Assembly (NCBI GenBank): GCA_020638995.1
Contig: JACKHM010000004.1
Coordinates: 558,001 to 622,000, forward strand
DNA from: Planctomycetaceae bacterium
Lineage (GTDB): Bacteria > Planctomycetota > Planctomycetia > Pirellulales > Pirellulaceae
Direction: 5' to 3'
DNA: 64,000 nt
Shown here: positions 52,253 to 61,416 of the stretch, one piece after another
Layout of the letters: every line of letters starts with the position of its first letter
Position numbering within the stretch: position 1 is the first letter of the stretch
The notes under the pieces: model-generated
The model's input: the letters and a program-made list of their open reading frames with translations, nothing else
Told to the model about the DNA's origin: nothing
Databases searched by the model: none
Position numbers and translations under genes: made by a program

Positions 52253-55200
52253 TTATAGTGATGAGCTCGATGACTTGGACCTCGTGGGAGGAGGGCCTTC
52301 TCCGGAAAAAGTCAGGCTCGACTCACCAGCCAGCATTTCTTCCAAGTCGGCAAAAATGTAGGTTGGTACGCCCTCGGTAGCTAAACCACCGGTCGTTAAC
52401 ATCCGCTTGAACGCCTCGTACATTTCTTTCGCCAGTTGGCTGCGTGCGTCGGTATCGGACCGAACCGTGCCATAAGTTCTCATCTGCACCGACTTTTCGC
52501 TTCGCCAACGTGGCTTTCTGGTACTGTCATAAAGTGTCAAGTTGACTGCAAGGCTCTCTGCAGAAAATGTTTCGGCCACTCGCGAACTGCGACCTTCTGT
52601 CACAGCAATATCGCCACCAGTCGCCTTCTTGGCAGCCACCAACGAAAACACGGTTGCGCTCGATTGATCTTGTTGGATGTCTCGCGTAGCGAAGGCATCG
52701 GCGAGTGCCTCGGTGACGCTGGATGCCATGTTTTGCAGTCCGACCGATGATAGATCGACATGAATTCGTACCTTCATACCAGGCGCAAGAACCAATTGTT
52801 TCTCTCGGTTCATTAGCACCGTCTTTCCACGTGCGATGAGACTTGGCGTCTCGTGGGCCTTCAAAAACCAGGGGCCCCCCGCGCCGTGTTGACGCCCGGC
52901 TAGCCAAGTCCTCCCGTCGGGACTGCCCGCCGCATAGTACGAGCCGGGCATATGATAACGCCAGACAACGGCTTCGTTTTCTAAATCGATCAAGTACTGA
53001 GCATCAAGCATCAGGTAACGGTCACCTCGCCATTCAAGTCCCGCTTCGCGACCAAACCAACCTCGGCCCAACGCATGAAGCAACTCGGATTTCACGGGGA
53101 ACTCTTGAATCAGCTTGCCCGAGTTCATGTCCCAGCGAACTAGCAACCGATCCATGTTGGTCTCGATGATTGCAGCGAGCGACTCGCCCTCCGAGTCAAA
53201 AGCAGCGCGCAATGCATTGAGTCCGGTCTTGGGAGATTCCAGGTCGCCGGCACATTTTCCCGTTGCTGCATCGAACACGCGGAATCCACCTTCGTGTACT
53301 CCAGCGAAGTATTTTCGGCCAGGACTAACAGCAAGCGGTTCGCCAAACTGTTCGAACTGATAAACGGCTTTACAATCAGGCAGTTGCCAAAGCGTTAACT
53401 TTCCCGACTTGTTTACCGTTGCCACTTGGTCATCGGTGAGAAAGGTTGCCCACGCGACGTGTCCTTCGTCACCCGTTGGTGAGGCTTCTGCAGCGTGAGG
53501 CCGCCAACCAGCAATGTGTTCGTTCGGGCGAAACTTTACCAAGTCGATGCGGCTGAATCCCTTGTTACTGTTACGGCTGCCTTCCTCGAAGCCAATCAGT
53601 GCGGCATCGCCAGAGGGGCTGACGTCGAGCATCTTGTAGACGTTGGGAATCGGCATGGGTTTACTTTTGCTGCCATTATTTAAGTCCACTTGCTCCAATG
53701 CGTCTTGTTGTCCATTCACTCGCAGGTGAATTAGTACTTTACCCGAGCCGCGGCCGGCAAACCTTACGCTTTGCAACGAATCTCGCTCAGACGCAATGGC
53801 GATCGCGCGATCGATCTCGCTTTTCACAGCGGGGGCGGGATCGGGCGATGCGGACCACGGAATGAATCCGTTCGGCAAAGTTACTTGGTTGGCGCCGAAG
53901 GTGTCTGCCGTGGTGAGCGGTGGCAACGCTGCATCGATCGCTTCGCCTCCGCCGTGGATGGCATCGGCGGCCGCTGCAAGGGCTTTTTCCGGCAAGTCGA
54001 CTTCGGTCAATACATCGGTGCGCTTGCCGCCTCGTCTCATCGAGACGAGCATTTTACCCGCACGCAGAATCCGCCGACTCGAATTGCCCGCTTGCGGGAA
54101 AGTCCACAATTCGGCTCCCGTCCGCCGATCGAGAAGCAATGTTCCGCGATATAGTAGTGCACTGCCATCGGGCAGAAACTCGAGCGGATGTCCTTGCGAA
54201 GAGCCCGATAGTCGCGAGCCATACTCGGTGTCGAGCTCAATTTGCCCGGTGGAAAAGTCGACGCAAAACAGCCGCGACTTACCGGACTCGCTGCCGATAA
54301 TGGCCAACTGTTCGCCGTCGTGCGAAAACGCAAGCCCTTCGCAGCTGAACCGATCACCGGGAAGCTGTCCCTCGCCCATGAGTTGTCCAGAAGCGAGTTC
54401 GTACACGACAAAGGTCCGATTTAACAAGGCGACGAAGTACCGGCCCCCATTGCTGATTGCCGTCGAGTCGTCATCGAGAAACTGAAAACGCTTGGCCCTG
54501 ATCTCAAACTTGCAGATGACCTCACCCGATCGAAGGTCCATGAGTTCAATCTCCGGGCTCTTGGCCTGATGCGTCGAAAAAATCACGAGCTGGTGAGTCG
54601 CGCCGAAGTGGATTCCGCCTCGGCTGCCATCGGCGATCGAAACTTCCCGCAACATGTCTCCGTCGACGAACGACCAGATGCCGTATGCTGTGGCCCCCGA
54701 TACATGAAGCTTATTGGAATAATAGCGACCATCCGGACTAAATGCCTGTTCGAAGCTTTGAACATCGAGCCCACACTTCACGGGCTTGCCGATCGCTCCA
54801 CCAGTACGAAGATCGTAGACCTGTTTTGTTTCGTCCCTAAAGCTTCCAGCAGAGACCAATACAAAGTTACTGGGATTTCGCGGGAAAAGGATCTTTGCGG
54901 AAGTTGGGATATCGATCGAGATTCGACCACGTTTGATCTCGGTAACATGACTGGCGGGATCTGGAGTTGCCTGCCAAACGACCGGAGCGGCATTTGGAAG
55001 CTCCGGATTGGCTGAAGGCTCGTCCTGGGCTTGATAGCTTCTGTCGTAGCCCGTCGCTGTATTTGAGCTGAGCGCTGTCGCACTGTTCGCGGGACGCGTA
55101 GCGTGTTCTTCGAGTTTTGTCTCGGCTTCGTGTCGCGAAGCTGCAACTCGTTCTGCGAGTTCGCGACGCATTTGCGCGGCGCGTTCACGCGCCTTGGCGA

Positions 55201-55738
55201 GCGTGTCTTGCTCGACAGCGACCGCCTTGTTTGGCACCTCGACCTCAGAAGAATTTGACTTTGGCGGCAGAGTTTGCCGAGCATCTGGGCTTCCACCCGG
55301 CAAGCTGCCAATAGAGCCGTTGGAAGCAATTTGATGCTCCGATGAAGATTCCCCTGGCTCAGTGCCGTCGAGCGCCAACGGCGGAACGTCGTCGTCCTTC
55401 GTCACGCGAGAGAGGCCGATGGCCAGCATGATCGCGCCCAGCACAATCGCGACTCCAATGCCTCCGAGGACCCAGACCAGCATCGGGAGTCCGGACGAGT
55501 GCTTCGGCACGGGTCGAATGATCCCGCCCGAGCGCGCGCTTGCGGGCACACTTCCGTATGGCTGCGCGTCTGGCGATGTTGGACTCATTGACGCGATGGC
55601 GGACAGATCCAGGTTGTCCAATGAACTTGGGATCGTAACAATCGCAGCGCAGCGGTTGCATCGGGCCTGAGTGCCAGCCAATTCGTCGGGGACTGTGAAC
55701 GGGTTCGCGCAATTAAAGCACTGAAACTGAATTGCCAT
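52253..55738 (-). CDS. large zinc-ribbon, membrane-anchored WD40-like protein
   Basis: 1161 residues. A zinc ribbon at 1-40 (CFNC, CNRC) of the MJ0042 type is followed by a membrane helix (about 85-110) and a charged, coiled-coil-like linker rich in Ala, Glu and Arg (about 165-225). A long beta-propeller-like region follows (about 265-960) with repeat blocks such as FSPDGRYYS, FSHDGEQLAIIG, VSPSGDAALIGF and FDSEGESLAAI. The C-terminal 200 residues include a strand-rich segment and end in a Ser-rich tail. The topology suggests a cytoplasmic ribbon with an external propeller. Function unknown; it converges on the sulfatase gene (111-base gap). Confidence 0.85.
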   Translation of the reverse strand: MAIQFQCFNCANPFTVPDELAGTQARCNRCAAIVTIPSSLDNLDLSAIASMSPTSPDAQPYGSVPASARSGGIIRPVPKHSSGLPMLVWVLGGIGVAIVLGAIMLAIGLSRVTKDDDVPPLALDGTEPGESSSEHQIASNGSIGSLPGGSPDARQTLPPKSNSSEVEVPNKAVAVEQDTLAKARERAAQMRRELAERVAASRHEAETKLEEHATRPANSATALSSNTATGYDRSYQAQDEPSANPELPNAAPVVWQATPDPASHVTEIKRGRISIDIPTSAKILFPRNPSNFVLVSAGSFRDETKQVYDLRTGGAIGKPVKCGLDVQSFEQAFSPDGRYYSNKLHVSGATAYGIWSFVDGDMLREVSIADGSRGGIHFGATHQLVIFSTHQAKSPEIELMDLRSGEVICKFEIRAKRFQFLDDDSTAISNGGRYFVALLNRTFVVYELASGQLMGEGQLPGDRFSCEGLAFSHDGEQLAIIGSESGKSRLFCVDFSTGQIELDTEYGSRLSGSSQGHPLEFLPDGSALLYRGTLLLDRRTGAELWTFPQAGNSSRRILRAGKMLVSMRRGGKRTDVLTEVDLPEKALAAAADAIHGGGEAIDAALPPLTTADTFGANQVTLPNGFIPWSASPDPAPAVKSEIDRAIAIASERDSLQSVRFAGRGSGKVLIHLRVNGQQDALEQVDLNNGSKSKPMPIPNVYKMLDVSPSGDAALIGFEEGSRNSNKGFSRIDLVKFRPNEHIAGWRPHAAEASPTGDEGHVAWATFLTDDQVATVNKSGKLTLWQLPDCKAVYQFEQFGEPLAVSPGRKYFAGVHEGGFRVFDAATGKCAGDLESPKTGLNALRAAFDSEGESLAAIIETNMDRLLVRWDMNSGKLIQEFPVKSELLHALGRGWFGREAGLEWRGDRYLMLDAQYLIDLENEAVVWRYHMPGSYYAAGSPDGRTWLAGRQHGAGGPWFLKAHETPSLIARGKTVLMNREKQLVLAPGMKVRIHVDLSSVGLQNMASSVTEALADAFATRDIQQDQSSATVFSLVAAKKATGGDIAVTEGRSSRVAETFSAESLAVNLTLYDSTRKPRWRSEKSVQMRTYGTVRSDTDARSQLAKEMYEAFKRMLTTGGLATEGVPTYIFADLEEMLAGESSLTFSGEGPPPTRSKSSSSSL

Positions 55739-55848
55739 CAGAAAGCCCTAACCACGGTGACTGAAAAGCGTCGTCACAGCAGTGAGGCTACCCGTTTTGG
55801 GAGGCACATGCAACTTAGTTTTGTCGGCCCAGAGGAATCATGTGGGGC

Positions 55849-56823
55849 TTAATAGTTCGGTGTGGGTGGACGATATTCGTCGATGTTGATTCCGCGGAAC
55901 CATTCGATTGTCTTCGCGAGCCCCTCACGCAACGGAACCGTCGGCTTCCATTCGAGATGTTTCTTGGCGAGCGTGATATCTGGCTGACGTCGGGTTGGAT
56001 CGTCTGCAGGAAGCGGCTCATGGATCAGTTTCGATGTACTGCCCGTCAGTTCGATTGTCAGCTCTGCCAACTCACGGATGGTAAACTCATCTGGGTTGCC
56101 GATGTTGACTGGCCCAATAAAGTCACTCGGGCCGTTCATCATGCGGACAAAACCCTCAATCAGATCATCGCGGTAACAGAACGAACGAGTTTGTGTTCCA
56201 TCACCATAAATCGTGATGTCTTCGCCTGAGAGTGCCTGTCGAATGAAGTTAGAGACCACCCGTCCGTCGAAAGGGTGCATCCGCGGGCCGTACGTATTAA
56301 AAATTCGCACGATGCGTATGTCGAGCTTGTTCATACGGTGGTAGTCCATAAACAGTGTTTCCGCGGCCCGTTTACCCTCGTCGTAACAGGCGCGCGGACC
56401 AATCGGATTCACACTTCCGCGATAGGATTCGGGTTGTGGGTGTACCTCTGGGTCACCGTAGACCTCGCTGGTTGATGCCTGCAGAATCCGAGCGTGACAC
56501 CGGCGCGCCATGCCCAGCATGTTGATCGACCCGGCAACCGATGTCTTCATCGTCTTGATGGGATTAAATTGGTAATGCCCCGGCGCGGCGGGACAGGCCA
56601 GGTTGTAGATTTGGTCAACTTCCAGCCAAATCGGCATCGTAACGTCATGGCGAATGAGCTCAAAATTGGGCTTGTCGAGGAGGTGCGTGACATTCGCCTT
56701 TTGGCTGGTGAAGAAATTGTCGAGGCAGATGACGTCATGCCCTTCGCCAACCAGTCGCTCACATAGGTGCGATCCAAGGAATCCGGCGCCGCCGGTCACT
56801 AGAATTCGTTTAATCGTTGTCAC
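55849..56823 (-). CDS. SDR-family UDP-glucuronate decarboxylase-like protein
   Basis: About 324 residues. The nucleotide-binding motif is GGAGFLGSHL at 11-20; catalytic Y147-x3-K151 (CYDEGKRAAE) and the substrate-loop sequence STSEVYGDP match UDP-xylose synthase (Uxs). Later RIFNTYGPRMHPFDGRVVSNF and GDGTQTRSFCYRDDLI are typical of the same group. The reaction converts UDP-glucuronate to UDP-xylose, a precursor for polysaccharide or glycan. The start is GTG 56823 with GGAGAA 6 bases ahead, directly before the Rossmann fold; the upstream extension to 57105 has no domain character. Other NDP-sugar epimerase activity cannot be excluded. Confidence 0.9.
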   Translation of the reverse strand: MTTIKRILVTGGAGFLGSHLCERLVGEGHDVICLDNFFTSQKANVTHLLDKPNFELIRHDVTMPIWLEVDQIYNLACPAAPGHYQFNPIKTMKTSVAGSINMLGMARRCHARILQASTSEVYGDPEVHPQPESYRGSVNPIGPRACYDEGKRAAETLFMDYHRMNKLDIRIVRIFNTYGPRMHPFDGRVVSNFIRQALSGEDITIYGDGTQTRSFCYRDDLIEGFVRMMNGPSDFIGPVNIGNPDEFTIRELAELTIELTGSTSKLIHEPLPADDPTRRQPDITLAKKHLEWKPTVPLREGLAKTIEWFRGINIDEYRPPTPNY

Positions 56824-57103
56824 GAGGTTCTCCGGTGAAATCGCGATGAGATTCTCGACCAGTACGGTCAGATGTTTGGGATTTCGTAGTCCAAGCCGTG
56901 TTGTCCGCCAACTGCTTGCAGTATCGGTCGCGGCAACCTTGGGATCGCAGTTTCCGATGAGTTTACCGATTAGTGCTAGTGATGACGCTACGCAGGCCGC
57001 TAGCATTCGATTCACATTGCCATAGACACTTAACTGCGCCTGTTCTATCCTCCGCCGACGGTCTCGACAACTCACATTTGTCATTGACGGGAAGGATTTG
57101 TAC

Positions 57104-57886
57104 ATGTCGCGATCTGAGAGAAATACAGGGAGCTGGGGTGTGTTGGCAATCGCGAGTGTTGTGTTCCTGTTTGGGGAGGCGGCACTCCAAGCACAAGACT
57201 TTCGAGTTGATACAGACGTCTATCTGGGTGACGACGATGAAACGTATTCCGAACACTTGACGTTGTTCCGGGGTGCGATCGTCTATGACTTTTCCGTAAA
57301 AGGGCCAGAAGAAATCACCATTCTGAATCTTCAGAATGGCGAGATCACGTTGCTCGATGTGAAACGTAAGTTGCGCGCCGATTTAACGACCAAGGAACTT
57401 CTAGAGTTCAGCGCCCGAATCAAAGCCATCGGTACGAGCAAGCAAGCTGAAGATTTAGTCGCACCCAAGTTCACGGTTACCTTCGACGAGTCAAAAAGTT
57501 CGCTCGAACTCGTTAGCAACAAGATCGTTTATCGTGCTAGTGGGAGCAAGCCTTCGGACCCGCTAATTGCCGATCGCTATCGTGAGTTCACCGACTGGTA
57601 TGCACGTCTGAACTCGATGCGGCCGCCGAATCCGCCGCACTTCGGGCGTCTCGAGCTGAACAGCGAATTGGCAAGTCGTGGTTTGCTGCCGCAGGACATC
57701 GAGCGGACAATCACTCATGGCGGGCTATTTAGCAAGCCACAGAAGGCACGCAGCCATCACGCCATCGGTACCGTGATCTCGGGCACTGATCGTCGACGTA
57801 TCGATGAAGCCGGTGGGTATCTTGTCAGCTTTTCCAAAGTGACCCCGGCAGCTTACATGCAACTCGAAAAACTCGCTGCGCAGTAG
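57104..57886 (+). CDS. exported protein of unknown function
   Basis: About 260 residues. A signal peptide (about 10-33, ending ALQAQ) is followed by a beta-strand-rich stretch (YLGDDDETYSEHLTLFRGAIVYDF) and helix-strand elements through 150. The Arg/Pro-rich tail has HFGRLELNSELASRGLLPQDI. I recognise no domain. The ATG at 57104 has GGAAGGA 7 bases ahead. It is divergent from the epimerase gene and converges on the PmoA-like gene with only 6 bases between the stops. Confidence 0.75.
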   Translation: MSRSERNTGSWGVLAIASVVFLFGEAALQAQDFRVDTDVYLGDDDETYSEHLTLFRGAIVYDFSVKGPEEITILNLQNGEITLLDVKRKLRADLTTKELLEFSARIKAIGTSKQAEDLVAPKFTVTFDESKSSLELVSNKIVYRASGSKPSDPLIADRYREFTDWYARLNSMRPPNPPHFGRLELNSELASRGLLPQDIERTITHGGLFSKPQKARSHHAIGTVISGTDRRRIDEAGGYLVSFSKVTPAAYMQLEKLAAQ

Positions 57887-57892
57887 GCCTGG

Positions 57893-58798
57893 CTATTTTG
57901 TTACTGACAGGAATTGGTCATAAGCTTCTTTGACTTTGCCTTCCACTGTATCGCCACTATGGAAGTAAATGGCGTATCGCAGACGCAGCGATTCGCCTTT
58001 CTGAATCACCACCGGAGCAGCCTCGCTCGTGCCTTTGGTGTAGGCTTTCTCGCCAAAGGGGCTGATCGAGAACAGCCCGTAGTTTCGGACGTGGTAGCGT
58101 GAGGGTCGAAAATTCCCTGGGTGATCCATCAGCGTAACCCCAACCGTTTGTCCACCTGCTTCGCCATAGTAGTCGACCCAGGCCGAGGGTTGTCCCCAAC
58201 ATTCCTCGGTGCCCTGTTGACCATCCGCATTTACGACCTTGCCGGTTTCCTTTTCTCGCATCGAATCGATCATGCGAAATCCAAACAAGCCCTCTTTCGT
58301 ATCGCCGAAAGTCGCAGGTGCATCTTCAACAGTGAAGACAATATTGTAGGTCATGAGTCTGTTGGGATAGATTCCGATGTCTGTCGTTTCAATCACAACC
58401 GGTTTACCATCCGGACCGAGCCAATGATTCACAACACGAAGCATGCCTGGGCCACCGTTTTTTGAGTCATGCGTTTCAACGGAGACGTTTTCGATTTTCC
58501 CGTCTTCGGCCCAAAACTTGATCTCGTTGACTTCGTCGATGGAAACCCAGATCCCCTTGTGGTGCTTGTGGTCCGCTGGGTTTTCTAGCGGTCGCGAAAT
58601 GCTGGTGCCGTTTGGGGCATAGACCGGGGAGAAAAACGGCTTGGGCAGATCCTTACTCGTGTTGTAAATCGCGAGCGGCGCGTCGCCGATGCTGACTGTG
58701 ACCTGATCTCCGTGGCGATCGAATGTCACGGAAGATTCGCAGAAAGCTGGTGCTGGACAGGCAAACAGAAGCAGCGTCGATATTGCAAGAGACTTCAT
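57893..58798 (-). CDS. exported PmoA-family (DUF6807) protein
   Basis: 301 residues. A signal peptide (about 1-20) is followed by the family pattern: FFSPVYAPNGTSISRPLENP, then HKHHKGIWVSIDEVNEIKFW, and later VTLMDHPGNFRPSRYHVRNYGLFSISPF. The His-rich HKHHKG is conserved in the group. The name PmoA is historical (methane oxygenase-like); no monooxygenase activity is expected, and the fold is thought to be a beta-sandwich acting on carbohydrates. It probably acts in the periplasm. Starts with ATG 58798. Confidence 0.85.
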   Translation of the reverse strand: MKSLAISTLLLFACPAPAFCESSVTFDRHGDQVTVSIGDAPLAIYNTSKDLPKPFFSPVYAPNGTSISRPLENPADHKHHKGIWVSIDEVNEIKFWAEDGKIENVSVETHDSKNGGPGMLRVVNHWLGPDGKPVVIETTDIGIYPNRLMTYNIVFTVEDAPATFGDTKEGLFGFRMIDSMREKETGKVVNADGQQGTEECWGQPSAWVDYYGEAGGQTVGVTLMDHPGNFRPSRYHVRNYGLFSISPFGEKAYTKGTSEAAPVVIQKGESLRLRYAIYFHSGDTVEGKVKEAYDQFLSVTK

Positions 58799-59099
58799 TA
58801 GGCTAACGCTCCGTGGGGATTTTTGAGGAGGGAGGACTCGATTGGTCTACTGATAACCTGCGCGTAATCGAGTCACAAGGCACTATTGTAAAAAGCGTCA
58901 CATTTTTCCCACTGCTCAAGATACACAGCTGGCGAGTCCCCGTAAATTCAGCCAACAATTCCTATCCTTTGCAGCAAAGCTAAACGACCCATGCTACCGA
59001 TAGTAACTCTTGCTGACACTCTCCCTCTTTTATCACTCTCCCAACAACGGATTCGTCATGAGGACGCATCCTCTCTAGGTAAAGGAGTCTCCACCTACG
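58799..59099. other. 301-base divergent region, no feature recognised
   Basis: It lies between the PmoA-like gene (leftward) and the small protein gene (rightward). I found no clear hairpin, palindrome or coding sequence. AAAGGAG at 59081-59087 is the likely ribosome binding site of the next gene, at a rather long 12-13 bases. Confidence 0.45.
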
Positions 59100-59396
59100 A
59101 TGACGGCAGCATCTCTCCCGATTCACAATCTGGACGACTTACGTCGGTATGTTCACCACACCATCTGCGAGTACAACGAATTGGAGGTCAATGTCTTCGA
59201 GATCACTGAACGAATTCTGCTTCGCGGCGGCAAACCGTGTGGCGTCTACTTTTGCTTGCATGGTCCCCGATCGGTAAAGCTAACCGCGATTTGGGAAACC
59301 GAATCCAACACGATCTTGTTCTATGGTTCGACAGGCCAACGGATGCATCGGACGCATCTTGTGGCTGCACCTGAACTTCAAAGCCAGGCCGCCTGA
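59100..59396 (+). CDS. small protein of unknown function beside csrA
   Basis: 98 residues, no signal peptide or membrane helix. An N-terminal helix (LDDLRRYVHHTICEYNELE) is followed by about four beta strands (ITERILLRGGKPCGVYFCL, VKLTAIWETESNTILFYGS). It belongs to no family I know, but its codon character and its ribosome binding site suggest a real gene. It lies 72 bases upstream of csrA on the same strand and may be its operon partner, possibly a CsrA-related binding protein (speculative). Confidence 0.6.
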   Translation: MTAASLPIHNLDDLRRYVHHTICEYNELEVNVFEITERILLRGGKPCGVYFCLHGPRSVKLTAIWETESNTILFYGSTGQRMHRTHLVAAPELQSQAA

Positions 59397-59468
59397 TTCG
59401 ACCCATTGATACTTTGTAAATCCTGGCCCAGACGGGCTTTGGCATCCAAATAACACGGAGGTTTGACG

Positions 59469-59663
59469 ATGCTGGTTCTATCGAGAAAGGAACGCGAGCG
59501 TATTCGGCTTGGCGACTCGATCGTCGTGACCGTTGTCCGAGTCTCTGGCGATCGCGTTCGCCTCGGAATCGAAGCGCCGGCGGATATGCTGGTAATTCGC
59601 GAAGAACTCGACTCCCCAGTCGGCGAAGCGGTCAACTTGACCATCGAATCCAAGGTGGCATAA
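59469..59663 (+). CDS. csrA: carbon storage regulator CsrA
   Basis: 64 residues with the full signature MLVLSRKERERIRLGD, then VRLGIEAPADMLVIREEL. CsrA is a small RNA-binding dimer that binds GGA in mRNA leaders and represses translation; Arg44-type and N-terminal Leu/Arg contacts are in place. The ATG at 59469 has GGAGG 7 bases ahead; a TTG two codons earlier is less likely. GGA itself occurs in that ribosome binding site, as in many autoregulated csrA leaders. A strong terminator follows. Confidence 0.95.
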   Translation: MLVLSRKERERIRLGDSIVVTVVRVSGDRVRLGIEAPADMLVIREELDSPVGEAVNLTIESKVA

Positions 59664-60030
59664 CTACGGCAGATACTGACACACTCAGACGTCGACCAGA
59701 ACCCGTGGTGTAAACGCCGTAGTTGCACCACGGGTTTTTTGTAGGTTCCTACGCAGTCTTTCCGCGATATAAGATTTGCTTCCGAAGGGGGGCCCCTCGG
59801 GAGGCGGATTGAAACAATCTCGAAATTAAACTCTTTGACAAGTCTTCGGTGCGCGGCTATCATGCCTGCTCAGATCAATCAATCCCGATGTTTATCAGAA
59901 TTGGTTTAATCTGACCCCGCCTGACTCACCGATTGAACACGCCTGAGTGCTGGATTCATTAACACCCCAAAGTCGTCCAGCCAAAATCTGCCCCGGAACA
60001 CGCTCTATAAAAATTTGAGGAGGAGCACGG
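59664..60030. other. 367-base intergenic region
   Basis: It contains the csrA terminator (59700-59740) and the leader of the following DUF1501 gene, whose strong GAGGAGGAGC ribosome binding site is at 60017-60026. Between them I see only a G/C-rich partial dyad near 59783-59801 of uncertain meaning. No coding sequence is supported. Confidence 0.5.
59700..59740 (+). terminator. rho-independent terminator of csrA
   Basis: An 11-bp perfect stem (AACCCGTGGTG 59700-59710, CACCACGGGTT 59726-59736) with a 15-base loop runs into a T-tract at 59735-59740. It lies 36 bases after the csrA stop. Confidence 0.9.
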
Positions 60031-61317
60031 ATGAGACGTCGTGATTTTTTGCACGTTGGTTTCGCTGGTGGTATCGGACTTTCTTTGGCGGACTTCTTCC
60101 GCATTAAGGAAGCCCAAGCGGATCAAAAGTTTTACGAGAGCAAGGAAGGTCCTGCCAAATCGATCATCTTCATCTACATGCCTGGCGGGATGTGTCATCA
60201 GGAGACTTTTGACCCTAAGCCCTTTGCACCAATCGAGTATCGCGGCCCGATGAACAGCATTAACACAGCTGTTGACGGCGTACGGATCAATGAAACCTGG
60301 AAGCAAACGGCTCAGATCACCGACAAGTTGGCGATCTGTCGTTCGATGACGCATGGCGAAGCAGCGCACGAACGCGGTACCCACAATATGTTCACCGGGT
60401 ATCGACCGAGCCCGGCTCTGCAATATCCCAGCATGGGCAGTGTCGTTGCTCACGAGTTTGGCCCGCGACATAACTTGCCGCCGTATGTCTGTATTCCGAA
60501 TCAGCCTAACGAGTTTGCCGGTACGGGATATCTCAGCTCCTCGTATGCTGGCTTTAGTCTCGGTTCTGATCCGGCAGCGAACGGATTCAAGGTGCGTGAC
60601 TTGGCTCTGCCTGGTGGAGTCGACGATAAGCGATTCGTCACTCGCCGCAGCATCCTCGATACGGTGAACGCTCACTTCAAGCAAAAGGAAGAGGCGGATG
60701 CTTTGGATGCCGTAGATACGTTCTACAATCGAGCCTATTCGCTGATTAGTTCACAAGAGGCACGTGAGGCGTTTGATATCGAGAAAGAGGATCCAAAGCT
60801 TCGCGATCAATATGGCCGCAATCAGGCGGGTGCTCGTCTGTTATTGGCTCGTCGATTAGTTGAGTCTGGCGTTCGCTTTGTCACGACCACCTACGGAGGT
60901 TGGGACATGCACAACAATATCGAAGCCGGAATCAAGAGTCAGGTTCCTGCCTTCGACCAGGCGTTTGCAACGCTGATTCGCGACCTTGATGGACGCGGAT
61001 TGCTGGACTCGACGTTGGTTTGTATCGCGTCCGAGTTTGGTCGCACGCCTAAGATTAACGGCAACGCTGGTCGCGACCACTGGCCGAAGGTCTTCAGTGT
61101 CGTAATGGCTGGCGGTGGATTGAAGAAAGGGATTGTTTATGGTTCGTCCGATGCGACTGCCAGCGAACCGGAAGAAAGTCCGCTGACAGTTGGGGATTGG
61201 GCAACTACAATCTATAACCAGTTGGGTATTGTTGCCGACAAGGAGTTGATGGCTCCTGGTGACCGCCCGATTGAAATCGTTGACGGCGGCAAGGTTCGCA
61301 AGGAACTTCTTGCGTAG
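60031..61317 (+). CDS. DUF1501 family exported protein, altered motif
   Basis: 428 residues. MRRRDFLHVG is a clear twin-arginine start followed by a Gly/Leu-rich stretch. The usual GGPSxxDxxD motif reads GGMCHQETFD at about 52-61. SEFGRTPK and AGRDHWPK are retained. It sits under a very strong ribosome binding site (GAGGAGGAGC) and about 100 bases before a PPC-domain exported gene, so the two are probably an operon in which this protein is exported by Tat and the next by Sec. This belongs to the CHQE subgroup of DUF1501; activity unknown. Confidence 0.92.
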   Translation: MRRRDFLHVGFAGGIGLSLADFFRIKEAQADQKFYESKEGPAKSIIFIYMPGGMCHQETFDPKPFAPIEYRGPMNSINTAVDGVRINETWKQTAQITDKLAICRSMTHGEAAHERGTHNMFTGYRPSPALQYPSMGSVVAHEFGPRHNLPPYVCIPNQPNEFAGTGYLSSSYAGFSLGSDPAANGFKVRDLALPGGVDDKRFVTRRSILDTVNAHFKQKEEADALDAVDTFYNRAYSLISSQEAREAFDIEKEDPKLRDQYGRNQAGARLLLARRLVESGVRFVTTTYGGWDMHNNIEAGIKSQVPAFDQAFATLIRDLDGRGLLDSTLVCIASEFGRTPKINGNAGRDHWPKVFSVVMAGGGLKKGIVYGSSDATASEPEESPLTVGDWATTIYNQLGIVADKELMAPGDRPIEIVDGGKVRKELLA

Positions 61318-61416
61318 GCTGTCGTTGATTCCCGCCTGCTAGATTTGCCTACCCATGCGGGCTGCGTTGCTCTTTCGGCGCGGCCCGCTTTCCTACCAAA
61401 CTGTCGGGAGATTGTC

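Noticed and set aside
53796..54485. 229-residue open frame antisense to the large WD40-like gene
   Set aside because: Ser/Pro/Arg-rich shadow of a convincing gene on the other strand, with no motif of its own.
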